Assembly: GCF_000754805.1 (NCBI RefSeq)
Contig: NZ_KN150731.1
Span: 3,645,886-3,709,885 of the forward strand
Direction of reading: 5' to 3'
Length of the DNA: 64,000 nucleotides
Origin: Yersinia frederiksenii ATCC 33641
GTDB taxonomy: Bacteria > Pseudomonadota > Gammaproteobacteria > Enterobacterales > Enterobacteriaceae
Shown here: piece after piece, positions 1 to 10,654 of the stretch
Layout: each line of letters starts with the position of its first letter
Numbering within the stretch: the first letter of the stretch is position 1
Position numbers and translations under genes: made by a program
Notes under the pieces: generated by a model
What the model was told of the DNA's origin: nothing
Seen by the model: only the letters and a program-made list of their open reading frames with translations
Database searches by the model: none

Positions 1-129
1 GAAGTTGGTGGGGATACACACTTCCCTGATTATGAGCCAGATGAGTGGGAAAGTACCTTTAGTGAATTCCATGATGCTGACGAAGTTAATTCGCATAGCT
101 ACTGTTTTGAGATTTTGGAACGTCGCTAG
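1..129 (+). CDS. folA: Dihydrofolate reductase, C-terminal 42 residues (cut by window start)
   Basis: Frame 1 is open from the first base to a TAG at 127-129. It encodes the FolA tail, with [11 protein letters not shown], a FHDAD segment and the terminal [11 protein letters not shown] that closely matches the end of E. coli FolA (159 residues). The enzyme reduces dihydrofolate to tetrahydrofolate in the cytoplasm with NADPH and is the trimethoprim target. The catalytic N-terminal half lies outside the window. In E. coli folA also lies next to apaH, so the position supports the call; here one small exported-protein gene lies between them. Confidence 0.95.
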   Translation, partial: EVGGDTHFPDYEPDEWESTFSEFHDADEVNSHSYCFEILERR

Positions 130-162
130 AAGTGAATTGATATATATTCTATTTTCGCTTGA

Positions 163-188
163 AGGCCCATTTTTATGGGCTTTTTTTA
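163..188 (+). terminator. Intrinsic terminator of folA
   Basis: GCCCAT (165-170) and ATGGGC (175-180) form a six-pair stem with a four-base loop, followed by seven T residues (181-187). It lies 33 bases after the folA stop codon. Confidence 0.85.
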
Positions 189-337
189 TTTATTACTCAC
201 GGGGAAACGTATTAATTAATAGTGTTAATTAGTTATTTTTTAAGGTTTTTGACTTTCTACTCTAATGTTACGCTCTGCTCGTTACACATGAAAATATATT
301 TATTTAACTTTAAATTATATTATCTATGGAGTGTGAA

Positions 338-844
338 ATGGGAAAGATAAAATACATCGTCACCTGTGGATTACTTTTATTATCACCTTTGGCTTCGGCA
401 ATTGAAATAACCGCATGTCCAGAATCGAATGAAATTAGTCGAGTAATGAGTACGTATATATCGGACAATCAACGTTGGCATGGCTCTGCTCAAGGCGCTG
501 AAAATAAAGGCGATACAGTCCGTTTTCTTGAGGCATTTTACTACCCGCATGGGGTAAATGACCGAGCTTTAGGGGTATTGGTACAATGTAGTTATCAGCT
601 TGATGTCGGTATTCTACAAATGAAACTAAGAGACAACAAAGCGTTGGTTAATAATGGGCTATATATCTCTATAGTAGATAAGCCTGCCTGGATTAAGAAT
701 GAAGAAACTGCACCTTATATTAGTTATACTTGTCGAGCAGATAAGGCGAAAGATTGCTCATTTAATCGGGTGTCAGACCTCGCTATTGCTGCGATAACAT
801 CAGACATTCAGGTTGTTTTACCCCAAATGGCTTCAGAAAAATAG
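338..844 (+). CDS. Small exported protein of unknown function, DUF3757-like
   Basis: 168 residues from ATG 338. An in-frame ATG at 326 is also possible, but the GGAG at 328-331 sits six bases before 338 and overlaps the first ATG, so 338 is preferred. The N-terminus has a short basic end (MGKIK), a hydrophobic stretch and an LASA cleavage site, giving a secreted protein that starts near IEITACP. The mature part has four cysteines (ACP, QCSY, YTCR, DCSF), enough for two disulfides. The CP...W.G...F..A...C.Y...C...C.F spacing resembles the DUF3757 family of small Yersinia exported proteins; that assignment is from memory. No function can be given. The gene stands alone, with its own terminator, and the region is AT-rich compared with its neighbours. 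Confidence 0.75.
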   Translation: MGKIKYIVTCGLLLLSPLASAIEITACPESNEISRVMSTYISDNQRWHGSAQGAENKGDTVRFLEAFYYPHGVNDRALGVLVQCSYQLDVGILQMKLRDNKALVNNGLYISIVDKPAWIKNEETAPYISYTCRADKAKDCSFNRVSDLAIAAITSDIQVVLPQMASEK

Positions 845-892
845 TGTTTGATAGTCATCAATTAAGTAAGAAATAACTGTCTTATATAGATT

Positions 893-928
893 AAAATAAA
901 GGCACCGATGAATGGGTGCCTTTATTTT
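893..928. terminator. Bidirectional terminator between the exported protein and apaH
   Basis: AAAATAAAGGCACC (893-906) and GGTGCCTTTATTTT (915-928) form a 14-pair palindrome with an eight-base loop. It has T-rich and A-rich flanks on both sides, so it can end transcription from both converging genes. Confidence 0.9.
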
Positions 929-935
929 AATATGA

Positions 936-1814
936 TTATAAGTAATTAGGCGGGTCTTCTGATATATCAGAAGGCCCATCAATCTGATTTATGGTGGCTT
1001 CAACACTGAATGCATGCTGGGTAAAGTAACGTTTATCTTCCCAGCGGAGTAGGGTTAAATTGCCTCCCCAGCAACAGCCTGTATCCAGCCCATAAATACC
1101 CTCGGGAACACCTTTACCTTCCAGTGAAGCCCAGTGGCCAAAGATAATCGAATACTCAGGATTAACTAAGCGTGGTAAGTCAAACCAGGGTTTGAGTGGT
1201 GCCGGAGCATTTTCTGGTGTGTCTTTACAGATCATATCCAACTGCCCGTTAGGGAAGCAAAAGCGCATACGGGTCAATGCGTTAGTACTAAAGCGTAAAC
1301 GCGCTAGCCCTGTCAGTTCGGGTGACCAGTTATTCGGCATATCGCCGTACATTGCATCCAGAAAGAGTGGATAGCTGTCACTGCTTAAGACGGCTTCGAC
1401 TTCACGGGCACACATCTGGGCGGTTTCGACATCCCACTGTGGGGTGATACCCGCGTGAGCCATGATCAACTTTAGCTCATCATCAACTTGCAAAACTGGC
1501 TGGCGACGTAACCAATTAATCAACTCATCAGCATCAGGGGCTTCCAGTAGTGGAGTAATACGATCTTTGGGTTTATTACGGCTAATGCCCGCATAAACTG
1601 CCAGTAAATGCAGGTCATGGTTACCCAAAACCATACGTACCGCAGGCCCCAATGAACGAACATAACGTAAAACATCCAGTGAAGCTGGGCCACGAGCAAC
1701 TAAATCACCCGTCAGCCACAGAGTATCGTGCTGCGGGTCGAAGTTTACCTGCGCTAATAGCGCCAGCAATTCATCAAGGCAGCCATGAACATCGCCAATA
1801 AGATAAGTAGACAT
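936..1814 (-). CDS. apaH: Diadenosine tetraphosphatase (symmetrical)
   Basis: 292 residues; E. coli ApaH is about 280. It splits Ap4A and other dinucleoside polyphosphates to nucleoside diphosphates and, in E. coli, also removes NpN caps from RNA. The metallophosphatase signature is complete: GDVHG at 7-11, GDLVARG at 36-42 and GNHD at 64-67, with a downstream H-A-G and a GHW near the C-terminus supplying further metal ligands. It is the last gene of the lptD-surA-pdxA-rsmA-apaG-apaH operon, 14 bases after apaG, and ends at the terminator 893-928. Confidence 0.97.
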   Translation of the reverse strand: MSTYLIGDVHGCLDELLALLAQVNFDPQHDTLWLTGDLVARGPASLDVLRYVRSLGPAVRMVLGNHDLHLLAVYAGISRNKPKDRITPLLEAPDADELINWLRRQPVLQVDDELKLIMAHAGITPQWDVETAQMCAREVEAVLSSDSYPLFLDAMYGDMPNNWSPELTGLARLRFSTNALTRMRFCFPNGQLDMICKDTPENAPAPLKPWFDLPRLVNPEYSIIFGHWASLEGKGVPEGIYGLDTGCCWGGNLTLLRWEDKRYFTQHAFSVEATINQIDGPSDISEDPPNYL

Positions 1815-1828
1815 AATTGAGGTCAGGG

Positions 1829-2206
1829 TTAGTGGATCAGCGCTGGGATCGCTAAGCGGAAGACCGGAATCGCAGTACGGAAGGCCTGACCGAGGTGATC
1901 AACCATCTCATAATGTCCTTCCATGGTACCCAGCGGAGTTTCTAAAACAGCACCGCTGGTGTATTGGAACTCATTACCTGGCAGGATCAACGGCTGCTCA
2001 CCAATGACCCCTTCGCCCTGAACTTCAGTCTGCCGACCATTGCTATTAGTGATTAACCAGTAGCGGCCGATTAGCTGCACATTTGAACGGCCCAAATTAC
2101 GAATCGTCACAGTATAGGCAAAGACGAAACGTTCTTCGTCGGGTATCGATTGGGTTTCTACATAGATACTTTGCACCTGTACACAAACGCGGGGCTGTTC
2201 AATCAT
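1829..2206 (-). CDS. apaG: ApaG protein (DUF525)
   Basis: 125 residues, the same length as E. coli ApaG and similar along its whole length ([15 protein letters not shown] near the N-terminus, GRYWLITN in the middle, [13 protein letters not shown] near the C-terminus). It is a single beta-sandwich domain resembling fibronectin type III folds. The biochemical role is not established; in enterobacteria it is always co-transcribed with apaH. Thirteen bases separate it from rsmA upstream. Confidence 0.96.
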   Translation of the reverse strand: MIEQPRVCVQVQSIYVETQSIPDEERFVFAYTVTIRNLGRSNVQLIGRYWLITNSNGRQTEVQGEGVIGEQPLILPGNEFQYTSGAVLETPLGTMEGHYEMVDHLGQAFRTAIPVFRLAIPALIH

Positions 2207-2219
2207 AATGTGCTCCTGC

Positions 2220-3038
2220 TTATTCTTGCGGTGTCGATTGAGCTGAAAGCCAATTAGCCAGCTTACAGTATTGCGCTACCGAAATATTCTCTGCCCGCAA
2301 AATCGGGTCAATACCTAATTCGATTAACTGCTCTGGGGTGAATAAGTCACCCAAGCTGTTGCGCACTGTTTTCCTACGTTGATTAAACGCTTGCGTAGTA
2401 ATACGGCTAAGCATACGCACATCGCCCACTGGGTTCGGCATTTGTACGTGAGGAATCAAACGCACCACAGCTGAATCAACTTTTGGGGCTGGAGTAAACG
2501 CGGTTGGCGGTACTTCCAGCACCGGGATGACATTGCAATAGTATTGCGCCATAACCGTCAGACGGCCATAAGCTTTACTGTTCGGCCCAGCCACCAAACG
2601 GTTAACCACCTCTTTTTGCAACATGAAATGCATATCGCGTATTGCATCAGTATAGCTGAAAAGATGGAACATCAGCGGGGTCGAGATGTTGTATGGCAAG
2701 TTGCCAAACACCCGTAATGGCTGCCCTGCAAGCTTGGCCAACTCAGAAAAATTTACTTTCATCGCATCTTCTTGATGGATGGTTAGCTTGTCTTTCAGTT
2801 GAGGATGGCTTGCCAAACGAGCGGCTAAATCACGGTCCAACTCAATGACAGTCATGTGATCCATGCGAGCAGCGACCGGTTCGGTCAATGCACCTAAACC
2901 GGGGCCAATTTCAACGACCGCTTCACCAGGGACGGGATGGATCGCGGAAACAATACTATCGATGACAAACTGATCATTTAAAAAGTTTTGTCCAAAGCGT
3001 TTGCGGGCAAAATGCCCTTGGTGGACTCTATTATTCAT
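2220..3038 (-). CDS. rsmA: 16S rRNA A1518/A1519 dimethyltransferase
   Basis: 272 residues. It dimethylates two adjacent adenines in helix 45 of 16S rRNA late in 30S assembly; loss gives kasugamycin resistance. The N-terminus carries the RKRFGQNFL hallmark, followed by the SAM-binding motif [11 protein letters not shown], the acidic ELDRDLA strand and the NLPYN catalytic motif of N6-adenine methyltransferases. The start codon overlaps the end of pdxA by eight bases, which implies translational coupling. The old name is ksgA. Confidence 0.97.
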   Translation of the reverse strand: MNNRVHQGHFARKRFGQNFLNDQFVIDSIVSAIHPVPGEAVVEIGPGLGALTEPVAARMDHMTVIELDRDLAARLASHPQLKDKLTIHQEDAMKVNFSELAKLAGQPLRVFGNLPYNISTPLMFHLFSYTDAIRDMHFMLQKEVVNRLVAGPNSKAYGRLTVMAQYYCNVIPVLEVPPTAFTPAPKVDSAVVRLIPHVQMPNPVGDVRMLSRITTQAFNQRRKTVRNSLGDLFTPEQLIELGIDPILRAENISVAQYCKLANWLSAQSTPQE

Positions 3039-4026
3039 TGCTGTTATTTATCATTTTAATGGCTAAGTTTAATGCCGTAATGAAACTGCCAACGTCGGCA
3101 GAACCGGTTGCGGCGAGTTCTAAAGCGGTACCGTGGTCTACTGATGTGCGGATAAAAGGCAAGCCGAGAGTGATATTGACTGCTCGACCAAACCCTTGGT
3201 ACTTCAGCACGGGTAGCCCTTGATCATGATACATCGCGAGAACAGCATCTGCATGCTGCAGATATTTGGGCTGAAATAATGTATCTGCCGGTAGAGGGCC
3301 GATAAGATTTACCCCTTGCTGACGCAGTGCATCGAGCGCAGGAATAATTGTATCGATCTCTTCATGGCCCATATGGCCACCTTCACCCGCATGAGGATTA
3401 AGCCCACACACATAAATCTGTGGCTGGCGAATACCAAATTTAGTTTTCAGGTCATTATCAAGGATAGTGATCACTTCATGCAGACTGGCTTGTGTAATTG
3501 CCCCCGGCACGGCCAGCAAAGGCAAGTGGGTGGTCGCCAGAGCAACACGCAGTTCTTGTGTCGCTAACATCATCACCACTCGTGGGCAGTGGCTGCGGTC
3601 AGCAAAAAACTCGGTATGCCCAATAAAAGGGATACCCGCATCATTGATAATACTCTTTTGTACCGGGCCGGTAACCAATGCAGCAAATTCGCCGCTGATG
3701 GCACCATCACAGGCTTTAGCTAGAGTCTCAACAACATAGTGGCTGTTATTGACGTTGAGCTTGCCTGGCGCCACCTCAGTGGCTGTTTTTACGGGCAAGA
3801 TGGTGAGCGTCCCAGCTTGTTGCGCCAATGGTGGCAGGTCTGGCTGATACTCACGTAATTGCAAGGGCAGGTTAAGCTGACTGGCGCGCGCAAGGAGTAA
3901 GGCCGGATCCGCGCACACCACTAACTCAACAGGCCAATCCTGTTGAGCCAAGGCGACGACTAAATCCGGCCCAACCCCGGCAGGCTCGCCGGGGGTAATA
4001 ACAATTCGTTTATTGTGGTTGTGCAT
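3031..4026 (-). CDS. pdxA: 4-hydroxythreonine-4-phosphate dehydrogenase
   Basis: 331 residues from ATG 4026. This enzyme of vitamin B6 synthesis oxidises 4-phosphohydroxy-L-threonine with NAD, feeding Pdx[12 protein letters not shown] opens the protein. The metal and substrate ligands lie in [10 protein letters not shown]-type and [13 protein letters not shown] segments and near the [11 protein letters not shown]-terminal motif. In-frame starts at 4035 (ATG) and 4038 (TTG) exist. I chose 4026 because GATGG lies five bases upstream and MHNHN matches, from memory, the annotated Yersinia protein. The start lies inside surA. Confidence 0.95.
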   Translation of the reverse strand: MHNHNKRIVITPGEPAGVGPDLVVALAQQDWPVELVVCADPALLLARASQLNLPLQLREYQPDLPPLAQQAGTLTILPVKTATEVAPGKLNVNNSHYVVETLAKACDGAISGEFAALVTGPVQKSIINDAGIPFIGHTEFFADRSHCPRVVMMLATQELRVALATTHLPLLAVPGAITQASLHEVITILDNDLKTKFGIRQPQIYVCGLNPHAGEGGHMGHEEIDTIIPALDALRQQGVNLIGPLPADTLFQPKYLQHADAVLAMYHDQGLPVLKYQGFGRAVNITLGLPFIRTSVDHGTALELAATGSADVGSFITALNLAIKMINNSNE

Positions 4027-5314
4027 TACTACCATCAAGAATTTTTACATAAGCAGCAGCACGCTGCTCTTGCATCCAGGTTTGAGCTTCTTCAGCAAAT
4101 TTACGGCTAAAGAGCATACGGTACGCCCGATCTTTCTGGGCGGCATCAGTTTTGTCTACCTGACGGTTATCAATCACCTGAATCAAGTGCCAACCGAAAG
4201 AAGAATGAACCGGTGCACTGATTTCACCTTTTTGCAGCTTCATGACGGCATCACGGAACGCGGGGTCATAAATGTCTGGCGATGCCCAACCAAGATCACC
4301 GCCTTGCATTGCAGAACCAGGGTCCTGAGAGATCTCTTTGGCAATAGTAGCGAAGCTGGATTTCCCACTTTTAATATCGGCAGCCGCCGCTGATAACTTG
4401 GCGCGAGCTTGCTCGTCAGTCATCACTGGTGACGGTTTTAGCAAAATGTGGCGTGCATGAATCTCTGTGACTGAAACGGTTTTATCAGCACCACGGATAT
4501 CATTAACTTTCAAAATGTGGAAACCCACACCAGAACGAATCGGGCCGACCACATCACCTTTGTTCGCCGATTGCAGTCTTTCAGCAAACAAAGAAGGTAA
4601 CTCCTGTAATTTCCCCCAGCCCATTTGGCCGCCTTTCAGCGCCTGAGAGTCTGCGGAGTTTGCAATCGCCAGTTTACCAAAATCAGCGCCACCTTTAATG
4701 TCAGACACTAATTTATTAGCCAGATCTTCAGCTTGATCAACTTGCTGCTGGGATGGATTCTCTGGCAATGGGATCAGAATATGGCTGAGGTTAAGCTCTG
4801 CATCACCGCTAGTTTGATTGCCAATTTGCTTAGCCAATGACTCAACTTCTTGCGGCAGGATAGTTATCCGGCGGCGCACTTCGTTATTACGTACTTCGGA
4901 CGTTAGCATTTCTTTGCGGATCTGCTCGCGGTAAGTATTGTAATTCAGACCATCAGCGGCCAGACGGCTGCGCATCTGATCCGGTGTCATACGGTTTTGC
5001 GCGGCGATATCAGCAATGGCTTTATCCAATGCTTCATCACTGACGGTAATCCCCATCTTCTTGGCCATCTGCAATAGGATATTATCCATGATCAGACGCT
5101 CAAGCACTTGATGACGCAATGTTCCATCATCTGGAACTTGTTGCCCTGCCTGCTGTGCATTCAGCTTTACTGACTGTAACAGGCCGTCGACATCACTTTG
5201 CAGAACTACACCGTTATCAACCACAGCGGCAACTTTATCAACTTCTTGTGGTGCTGCGAACGCGGTATTGGCACAGACAACCAATCCGAGAATAAGCGTT
5301 CTCCAGTTCTTCAT
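4010..5314 (-). CDS. surA: Periplasmic chaperone and peptidyl-prolyl isomerase SurA
   Basis: 434 residues; E. coli SurA has 428. A signal peptide of about 20 residues ends in AFA before APQEV. An N-terminal chaperone domain comes next, then two parvulin domains (each recognisable by HIL...P and GGxxGW motifs: GGQMGWG and GGDLGWA) and a short C-terminal helix that completes the chaperone core. SurA escorts unfolded outer-membrane porins and LptD to the Bam complex, so its place directly after lptD is functionally meaningful. The gap to lptD is 67 bases. Confidence 0.97.
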   Translation of the reverse strand: MKNWRTLILGLVVCANTAFAAPQEVDKVAAVVDNGVVLQSDVDGLLQSVKLNAQQAGQQVPDDGTLRHQVLERLIMDNILLQMAKKMGITVSDEALDKAIADIAAQNRMTPDQMRSRLAADGLNYNTYREQIRKEMLTSEVRNNEVRRRITILPQEVESLAKQIGNQTSGDAELNLSHILIPLPENPSQQQVDQAEDLANKLVSDIKGGADFGKLAIANSADSQALKGGQMGWGKLQELPSLFAERLQSANKGDVVGPIRSGVGFHILKVNDIRGADKTVSVTEIHARHILLKPSPVMTDEQARAKLSAAAADIKSGKSSFATIAKEISQDPGSAMQGGDLGWASPDIYDPAFRDAVMKLQKGEISAPVHSSFGWHLIQVIDNRQVDKTDAAQKDRAYRMLFSRKFAEEAQTWMQEQRAAAYVKILDGSNAQPQ

Positions 5315-5381
5315 ACCTTTTCCATTTATGTAATCCGCTTTTGCGGGTTAAAATTCACTGTATTCAGTGTGTTACACAGTA

Positions 5382-7745
5382 TCAGAATGCACTTTGATAA
5401 GGCAGGATACCTGAACCAAGCATTTGTGCGGTACCTAAGCTATGGTCGCTGCTCAGACCACGTAATTCGATGTTGAAGCTAACTCTGTTGTCATATTTAC
5501 TGGTTTCATTCTGTGAATTCCAGCCAGTGATTTTCCGTTCATAGCCCAAGTTAATCGCCCAGCAACAGGTATTGTATTGAATGCCAACCAATTGACTGGC
5601 TGGTTGATTCGCTTTGGTATCGTAGTAATAAGCACCGACCAACGCCCAACGGTCAGCAATCGGCCAACTGGCGGTGGTCCCCACCTGAGAAATACCCTGC
5701 TGATAGCCAGGACTTTTCACGTTCGATACTGCTGCCTGAATATATTCTGGGCTGGCATAGCGATAATTCAATTGAATCATACGCTCTGAGTCTTTTCTAT
5801 ACTCCATTACCGCATTACCGAGGGTTAGACTCCCCAGGCGAGTATCATACTGTGCGCCGCCTTTCAGGCCCAGTTGATCACTAATGCGCCAGAATGTATC
5901 ACCAGCCCAAACCAGGCTGCCAGTGTCATTACTGTTATCAATTGTCTCGCTTTTACCCGTACGGGAACGACTGAAGTAATAGATTTGACCTACTGAAACG
6001 TTAAAACGTTCAACCAGCGCATCATCATATATGCGAGAAGTTAAACCGGTAGACACTTTGTTGGCCGAAGCGATGCGGTCCAAGCCACTATAGGTACGGT
6101 CACGGAATAGGCCGGAGTAGTCCGACTGCATCAGCGTGGTGTCGTAAATATAGATATCATCCTGATTCCGGTAAGGAACATAGAGATACTGGGCGCGCGG
6201 TTCCAAGGTTTGAGTAAAACCTGTTGCCCAATCCATTGGCCGATCAAATACGACTTTACCATCCACTTTAAACTGCGGCATCACTCGATCAACCGAGTCT
6301 TTCAAATTAGGTGCAGTTTCACCATTATTAGCACCGGAAAAGTAGCTGGCAAAACCTTGCGGAATATCTTGCTGATAGTGTGTTGCCAGTAATTTTGCTT
6401 CTGTATTGAGGCTACCCCACTCGTTGGATAACGGCAGGTTGATCGATGGTTCAATGTGGAAACGGCTAGCTTCCGGATTATCCGGATTAACACTGGTGAA
6501 TTTGGCCGCCTGACCATAAACATGCATATCAAACAGACCGATATCATTTTTATAGTAGTTCATGTCCAACTGTGGTTGGGCACGATAAGCATTACTGTTA
6601 CCAGCATTCGTAAATACTTGGAACTGTTTGGATGCTAAGGTGGCATCCCAGTTCTGATCCGCATAACCAACACTGAAAATCTGTGTGGCATAGCCATCAG
6701 TGGTAGAGCCGTATTGTGATGTTAAATCAGTAAAATAGTTCGGATCACTGACTCGGGTATAGTTGACATTGAAACGCCAAACTTTATCCATCACACCTGA
6801 ATGGCCCCAGTAGTACAACCAACGGGTCGGATCTTGCTCTGTGCCATCAACCCCTTTGTATAGGCGGTCACTCGGTAGCCAGTCCAACGCCATAGTACCC
6901 GAGCCCGGTGCCAGCAAGTAGCGGAACTCATTTTGCCACTGCATACCACGTCGTTCCATATAATGTGGCGTAATGGTGGCATCGAAGTTTGGTGCAATAT
7001 TCCAGTAATACGGCAACATAAATTCCAAGCCGTTATTACTGGTGTATTTAGCGTTAGGGATCAAGAAACCAGAGCGGCGTTTGTCACCGACTGGTAACTG
7101 CATATACGGGCTGTAGAACACCGGGACTTTGCCAATTTTAAACCGGGCATTCCAGATTTCAGCCACTTGCTCTTCACGGTCGTGGATAACTTCAGTACCC
7201 ACCACACTCCAGCTATTATCACCTGGCAAGCAAGAGGTAAACGTCCCGTTTTCCAGAATGGTATAGCGGTTTTGACCGCGTAATTTCATTAAATCTGCAT
7301 CACCACGCCCCTGACGGCCGACCATCTGATATTTGCCTTTATCCATATCAGTGTCTTTGGTATTCAGGTTTGACCAAGCTGTCGGGCCTTTCAGCTTGAT
7401 TTGCGGATCGTCGTAATTTACATCACCGGTCGCTGTTACAGTACGAACCGGGATAGCTTCACCCGATTTTTGTACTTGGGTTAGTTTGACCTGATCGGCG
7501 GTTAGGGTGCTATTGCCTTGCTGGACAATGACATTGCCAGTGAACAGGGCATTATCCGGGTAATTAGCTTCGGTTTTATCCGCATTAATGCGAACCGGTA
7601 GCTGATTCGGATCGCCTGTGACCAGTGGCTGGTCATAGGTAGGTACACCGAGCATACATTGCTCAGCAAGGTCTGCCAGAGTGTGCTGGCTATAGAGTGC
7701 CGTCCATATTAATGTGGCCAGCAGTGTTGGGAATCTTTTTTTCAT
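5382..7745 (-). CDS. lptD: LPS-assembly outer-membrane protein LptD
   Basis: 787 residues from ATG 7745; the frame is open a little further upstream, but [12 protein letters not shown] begins a clear signal peptide that ends near TLA before DLAEQC, so 7745 is the start. The mature protein has an N-terminal beta-jellyroll (LptA-like, roughly residues 50-200) and a C-terminal 26-strand barrel. The cysteines needed for the paired disulfides are present: one just after the signal peptide (EQCML), one in the FTSCLPG segment and the adjacent CC pair in NTCCWAINL. With LptE it places LPS in the outer leaflet. It is the first gene of the operon and is divergent from djlA. Confidence 0.97.
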   Translation of the reverse strand: MKKRFPTLLATLIWTALYSQHTLADLAEQCMLGVPTYDQPLVTGDPNQLPVRINADKTEANYPDNALFTGNVIVQQGNSTLTADQVKLTQVQKSGEAIPVRTVTATGDVNYDDPQIKLKGPTAWSNLNTKDTDMDKGKYQMVGRQGRGDADLMKLRGQNRYTILENGTFTSCLPGDNSWSVVGTEVIHDREEQVAEIWNARFKIGKVPVFYSPYMQLPVGDKRRSGFLIPNAKYTSNNGLEFMLPYYWNIAPNFDATITPHYMERRGMQWQNEFRYLLAPGSGTMALDWLPSDRLYKGVDGTEQDPTRWLYYWGHSGVMDKVWRFNVNYTRVSDPNYFTDLTSQYGSTTDGYATQIFSVGYADQNWDATLASKQFQVFTNAGNSNAYRAQPQLDMNYYKNDIGLFDMHVYGQAAKFTSVNPDNPEASRFHIEPSINLPLSNEWGSLNTEAKLLATHYQQDIPQGFASYFSGANNGETAPNLKDSVDRVMPQFKVDGKVVFDRPMDWATGFTQTLEPRAQYLYVPYRNQDDIYIYDTTLMQSDYSGLFRDRTYSGLDRIASANKVSTGLTSRIYDDALVERFNVSVGQIYYFSRSRTGKSETIDNSNDTGSLVWAGDTFWRISDQLGLKGGAQYDTRLGSLTLGNAVMEYRKDSERMIQLNYRYASPEYIQAAVSNVKSPGYQQGISQVGTTASWPIADRWALVGAYYYDTKANQPASQLVGIQYNTCCWAINLGYERKITGWNSQNETSKYDNRVSFNIELRGLSSDHSLGTAQMLGSGILPYQSAF

Positions 7746-7929
7746 ACGCGGTTTTGGTGTTCCGTCATCGGGTGGCATCATGCCGGCAAACGGTCTGAGA
7801 CTATATTACTCATCACAGTTGCGCTAGTGTTAAATCCGGCCGCTTACACGTCTCGCTGTTAGGCGCTGAGCTGAATGCCGAGTATGATAATGCAAATTTT
7901 GACTGACGGCATGATGAATTGAGGAGTAT

Positions 7930-8760
7930 ATGCAGTATTGGGGAAAACTGCTCGGTCTGGTACTGGGCTTTATGTCCGGTGGAGTCTGGGGTGCGATACT
8001 AGGGTTGCTTGTCGGCCATATGGTCGACAGGGCGCGCAGCACAAAGCGCCGCGGCTTTTTTGCCGATCAACAAACACGACAATTAATTTTTTTCCGAGCG
8101 ACTTTTCAGGTCATGGGGCATTTGACCAAGGCGAAAGGGCGGGTTACGGAGGTTGATATTCAGCTTGCCAGTCAATTGATGGATAGAATGCAATTGCATG
8201 GCGAGGCCCGAACAGCGGCACAGCAAGCATTTCGTGAAGGGAAAGAGAGTGGATTCCCATTACGTGAAAGGCTGCAAGAATTACGCGGTGTTTGCTTTGG
8301 TCGTTTTGATCTGATTCGGATGTTTCTGGAAATTCAGCTACAAGCTGCATTTGCGGATGGCTCTTTACATCCTAATGAGCGTCAGGTGCTGTATGTGATT
8401 GCTGAAGAGCTAGGAATCTCTCGCGGTCAGTTTGATCAGTTCCTAAGCATGATTGAAGGGGGACGCCAGTTTGGTGGCCAGGGTGGTTGGCAGGGGCATC
8501 AGGGAGGATATTCTCAGGGAGGCTACCAGCAAGCATCAAATGGCCCGACACTGGAGGACGCCTGCAAAGTGCTCGGGGTAAGTAGCTCTGATGATAGTGT
8601 GACCATCAAGCGTGCTTATCGTAAGCTTATGGGTGAGCACCATCCGGATAAATTGGTGGCGAAAGGTTTACCGCCTGAAATGATGGACATGGCGAAGCAA
8701 AAGGCCCAAGAGATTCAAGCTGCGTATGATTTGATCAAACGTGAGAAAGGATTTAAGTAA
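7930..8760 (+). CDS. djlA: Membrane-anchored J-domain co-chaperone DjlA
   Basis: 276 residues (E. coli 271). A single glycine-rich N-terminal membrane span (residues about 5-31, with SGG and GxxxG-type spacing) anchors it in the inner membrane. A TerB-like helical domain follows, then a Gln/Gly-rich linker ([20 protein letters not shown]) and a C-terminal J domain containing the HPD triad at 238-240. It stimulates DnaK, and in E. coli its overproduction activates the Rcs envelope-stress pathway. It is transcribed divergently from lptD. Confidence 0.96.
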   Translation: MQYWGKLLGLVLGFMSGGVWGAILGLLVGHMVDRARSTKRRGFFADQQTRQLIFFRATFQVMGHLTKAKGRVTEVDIQLASQLMDRMQLHGEARTAAQQAFREGKESGFPLRERLQELRGVCFGRFDLIRMFLEIQLQAAFADGSLHPNERQVLYVIAEELGISRGQFDQFLSMIEGGRQFGGQGGWQGHQGGYSQGGYQQASNGPTLEDACKVLGVSSSDDSVTIKRAYRKLMGEHHPDKLVAKGLPPEMMDMAKQKAQEIQAAYDLIKREKGFK

Positions 8761-8765
8761 CACTG

Positions 8766-8804
8766 AGCGAAAGATGTCTGGTATTTGACCTCTTTCGCTT
8801 TTTA
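8766..8804 (+). terminator. Intrinsic terminator of djlA
   Basis: AGCGAAAGA (8766-8774) pairs with TCTTTCGCT (8791-8799), and a short T run follows (8799-8803). It lies just after the djlA stop codon. Confidence 0.8.
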
Positions 8805-8824
8805 TTGAAATGCTGAAAGTAGTT

Positions 8825-9823
8825 TTAAAGTATTAATGTATGCATAATTAAGGCTGCTTCTGGCATGATTGACTGACTGCCAAGACTTGGTGGTTCTACA
8901 CTATGTTCATCTACATTGAAGGTAGCAATAGCATCAAGTAATAGATTATTTTCGGTTAAGGGCACTGGACTGGTATTATTTCCTGCTATTATTGGTGACG
9001 GGTATTTATAATGTGCTTCTTTAAAATTATCAAAACTGACTTTAGAGTCACTAAGACCCTCTTTATTCTTCTGCTGAGCAGCATAAACACCATATTTACT
9101 ATAAAACTTCGTCGAATCTGAAGCTCCAAAGGGGGTGTCTCGTTGGAATATTAGTTCATCATCAACTGAGATCTTAATCGATGGATGATCCCGGTGCATG
9201 ATTATATCAATTTTTATATTATAATATTTCCCCAGTTCAAGTTTATTTAGCGGTATATTTTCGTTTTGGAAAGTATTACTACTAAATTCAGTGGGTAAAA
9301 TGTGTTGATTGACGCTGTTGAATGAGCACATTAACGTCCCATCATGTTTTATACGTAAGGCAAAAGAAGGACGGTCTCCTCCCAATGTATGCATACTCCC
9401 TTCAAGCTCTCTTATTTGATATATAATCAAGTCGTTAGGTACTGATATAGGTTTAAAGTCAAATGAGTAGGATGACTCTGAATCTATTTTTATCGCGCCA
9501 GGAGCTGAGATTTCACTACGATAGTTACCCTTTTCTTTAGGTAAATAAAAAGTGATTTCTTTATCGTTTTCATCTGATTCTTCTTTCTGCTGGATAGCGA
9601 TATTTTGCGATTCAAGAGCCTTTTTTTTCTCTCTTTCCGCTTCGGTTGGTGTGGTGTTTTCCCGCTGGTGCCAGTTTTGTGAGTGAGTATTCATACTAAC
9701 TGAATACCCTGCCAATGCGTCAATGCCACCTTGATCAAACCGATGGGTACGGCTTCTTATTTTTTCGCCTTTAATACTTTCTGAATTAATAGAGTTTTCT
9801 AAGCTAGTTTCTATTGCTGACAT
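8825..9823 (-). CDS. Orphan protein with heparin-lyase/polysaccharide-lyase-like fold, no signal peptide
   Basis: 332 residues; not recognised as a named protein. Residues 1 to about 95 are polar and low in hydrophobics (Ser, Asn, Glu, Lys rich), with no signal peptide or membrane segment. Residues about 105-275 show the pattern of concanavalin-like polysaccharide lyases (PF14099 type): an early RSEI, SYSFDF, a strand with YQIREL, PSFALRIKHDGTL, then LGKYYNIKIDI, an inner-sheet strand IKISVDDELIF, YGVYAAQ and a closing VSFDNF strand. The fold assignment is inference from this pattern, and lyase activity is unproven. Base composition is much more AT-rich than the flanking djlA and rluA, which suggests acquisition. 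E. coli has the unrelated yabP/yabQ in this slot. The 168 bases upstream are AT-rich and presumably hold its promoter. Confidence 0.7.
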   Translation of the reverse strand: MSAIETSLENSINSESIKGEKIRSRTHRFDQGGIDALAGYSVSMNTHSQNWHQRENTTPTEAEREKKKALESQNIAIQQKEESDENDKEITFYLPKEKGNYRSEISAPGAIKIDSESSYSFDFKPISVPNDLIIYQIRELEGSMHTLGGDRPSFALRIKHDGTLMCSFNSVNQHILPTEFSSNTFQNENIPLNKLELGKYYNIKIDIIMHRDHPSIKISVDDELIFQRDTPFGASDSTKFYSKYGVYAAQQKNKEGLSDSKVSFDNFKEAHYKYPSPIIAGNNTSPVPLTENNLLLDAIATFNVDEHSVEPPSLGSQSIMPEAALIMHTLIL

Positions 9824-9991
9824 AATATCATTCCATTATTTTATACAATGAATGGATGATTATTATTCAACTTATTGCTTTTGTATTTATTTGCAATGTG
9901 AAAATATTATATTTATTCTCTTATCATTAATAGAGGAATAATGAGGCCGCCCCTAAATTAAGAAGATGCAGCTCATTACGATTAATAAATA

Positions 9992-10648
9992 TTAAAAAGG
10001 GGCTTCACATTTAAAATGCATTACTGTTCCAAATTCTGGATGAGTAATACATAGTTCCTGTGCATGTAGCTGTAATCGGGATGCCATCGCTTTAGCCTCC
10101 GGATGCGCATAAAAGCGATCACCCAGAATGGGGTGGCCTATGGCGAGCATATGAACCCGTAGTTGATGTGAGCGACCGGTAATGGGGGATAATTTCACTC
10201 GCGTACTGCCGTCAGTATCACGTGAAAGCACCAGATATTCAGTTTGTGAAGATTTTCCGGTTTCATAACAGACTTTCTGTTTTGGCCGATTCGGCCAATC
10301 GCAGATTAAAGGCAGGTCGATCAAGCCTTCGTCTTGCGCCAGATGGCCCCAGACTCGTGCAACATAAGACTTTTTAGGCTCACGTTCGCGAAATTGGCGT
10401 TTCAGTTCACGTTCGGCCGCTTTCGTCAGCGCCACCACAATCACACCACTGGTCGCCATATCCAACCGATGCACAGACTCAGCATGAGGAAAATCGGCTT
10501 GGATGCGAGTCATTACACTGTCTTTATTTTCTGGTGCGCGGCCAGGCACGGAAAGTAACCCGCTAGGTTTATTGACCACCATGATGTGCTCATCCTGATA
10601 GAGGATGTGTAGCCAGGGGTCGCGTGGGGGGTTGTAAGGTTCCATCAT
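9992..10648 (-). CDS. rluA: Dual-specificity 23S rRNA U746 / tRNA U32 pseudouridine synthase
   Basis: 218 residues from ATG 10648; a TTG at 10657 is in frame but less likely. RluA isomerises U746 of 23S rRNA and U32 of several tRNAs. The catalytic motif HRLDMATSG holds the active-site aspartate at about residue 63, and the GRSHQLRVHM motif of the RluA family lies in the C-terminal half. The protein matches E. coli RluA closely over its full length. Its likely Shine-Dalgarno (GAAGGG, about ten bases upstream) is part of the terminal repeat of the adjoining ERIC element, so the repeat supplies the leader of this gene. Confidence 0.95.
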   Translation of the reverse strand: MMEPYNPPRDPWLHILYQDEHIMVVNKPSGLLSVPGRAPENKDSVMTRIQADFPHAESVHRLDMATSGVIVVALTKAAERELKRQFREREPKKSYVARVWGHLAQDEGLIDLPLICDWPNRPKQKVCYETGKSSQTEYLVLSRDTDGSTRVKLSPITGRSHQLRVHMLAIGHPILGDRFYAHPEAKAMASRLQLHAQELCITHPEFGTVMHFKCEAPF

Positions 10649-10654
10649 AGTTTC

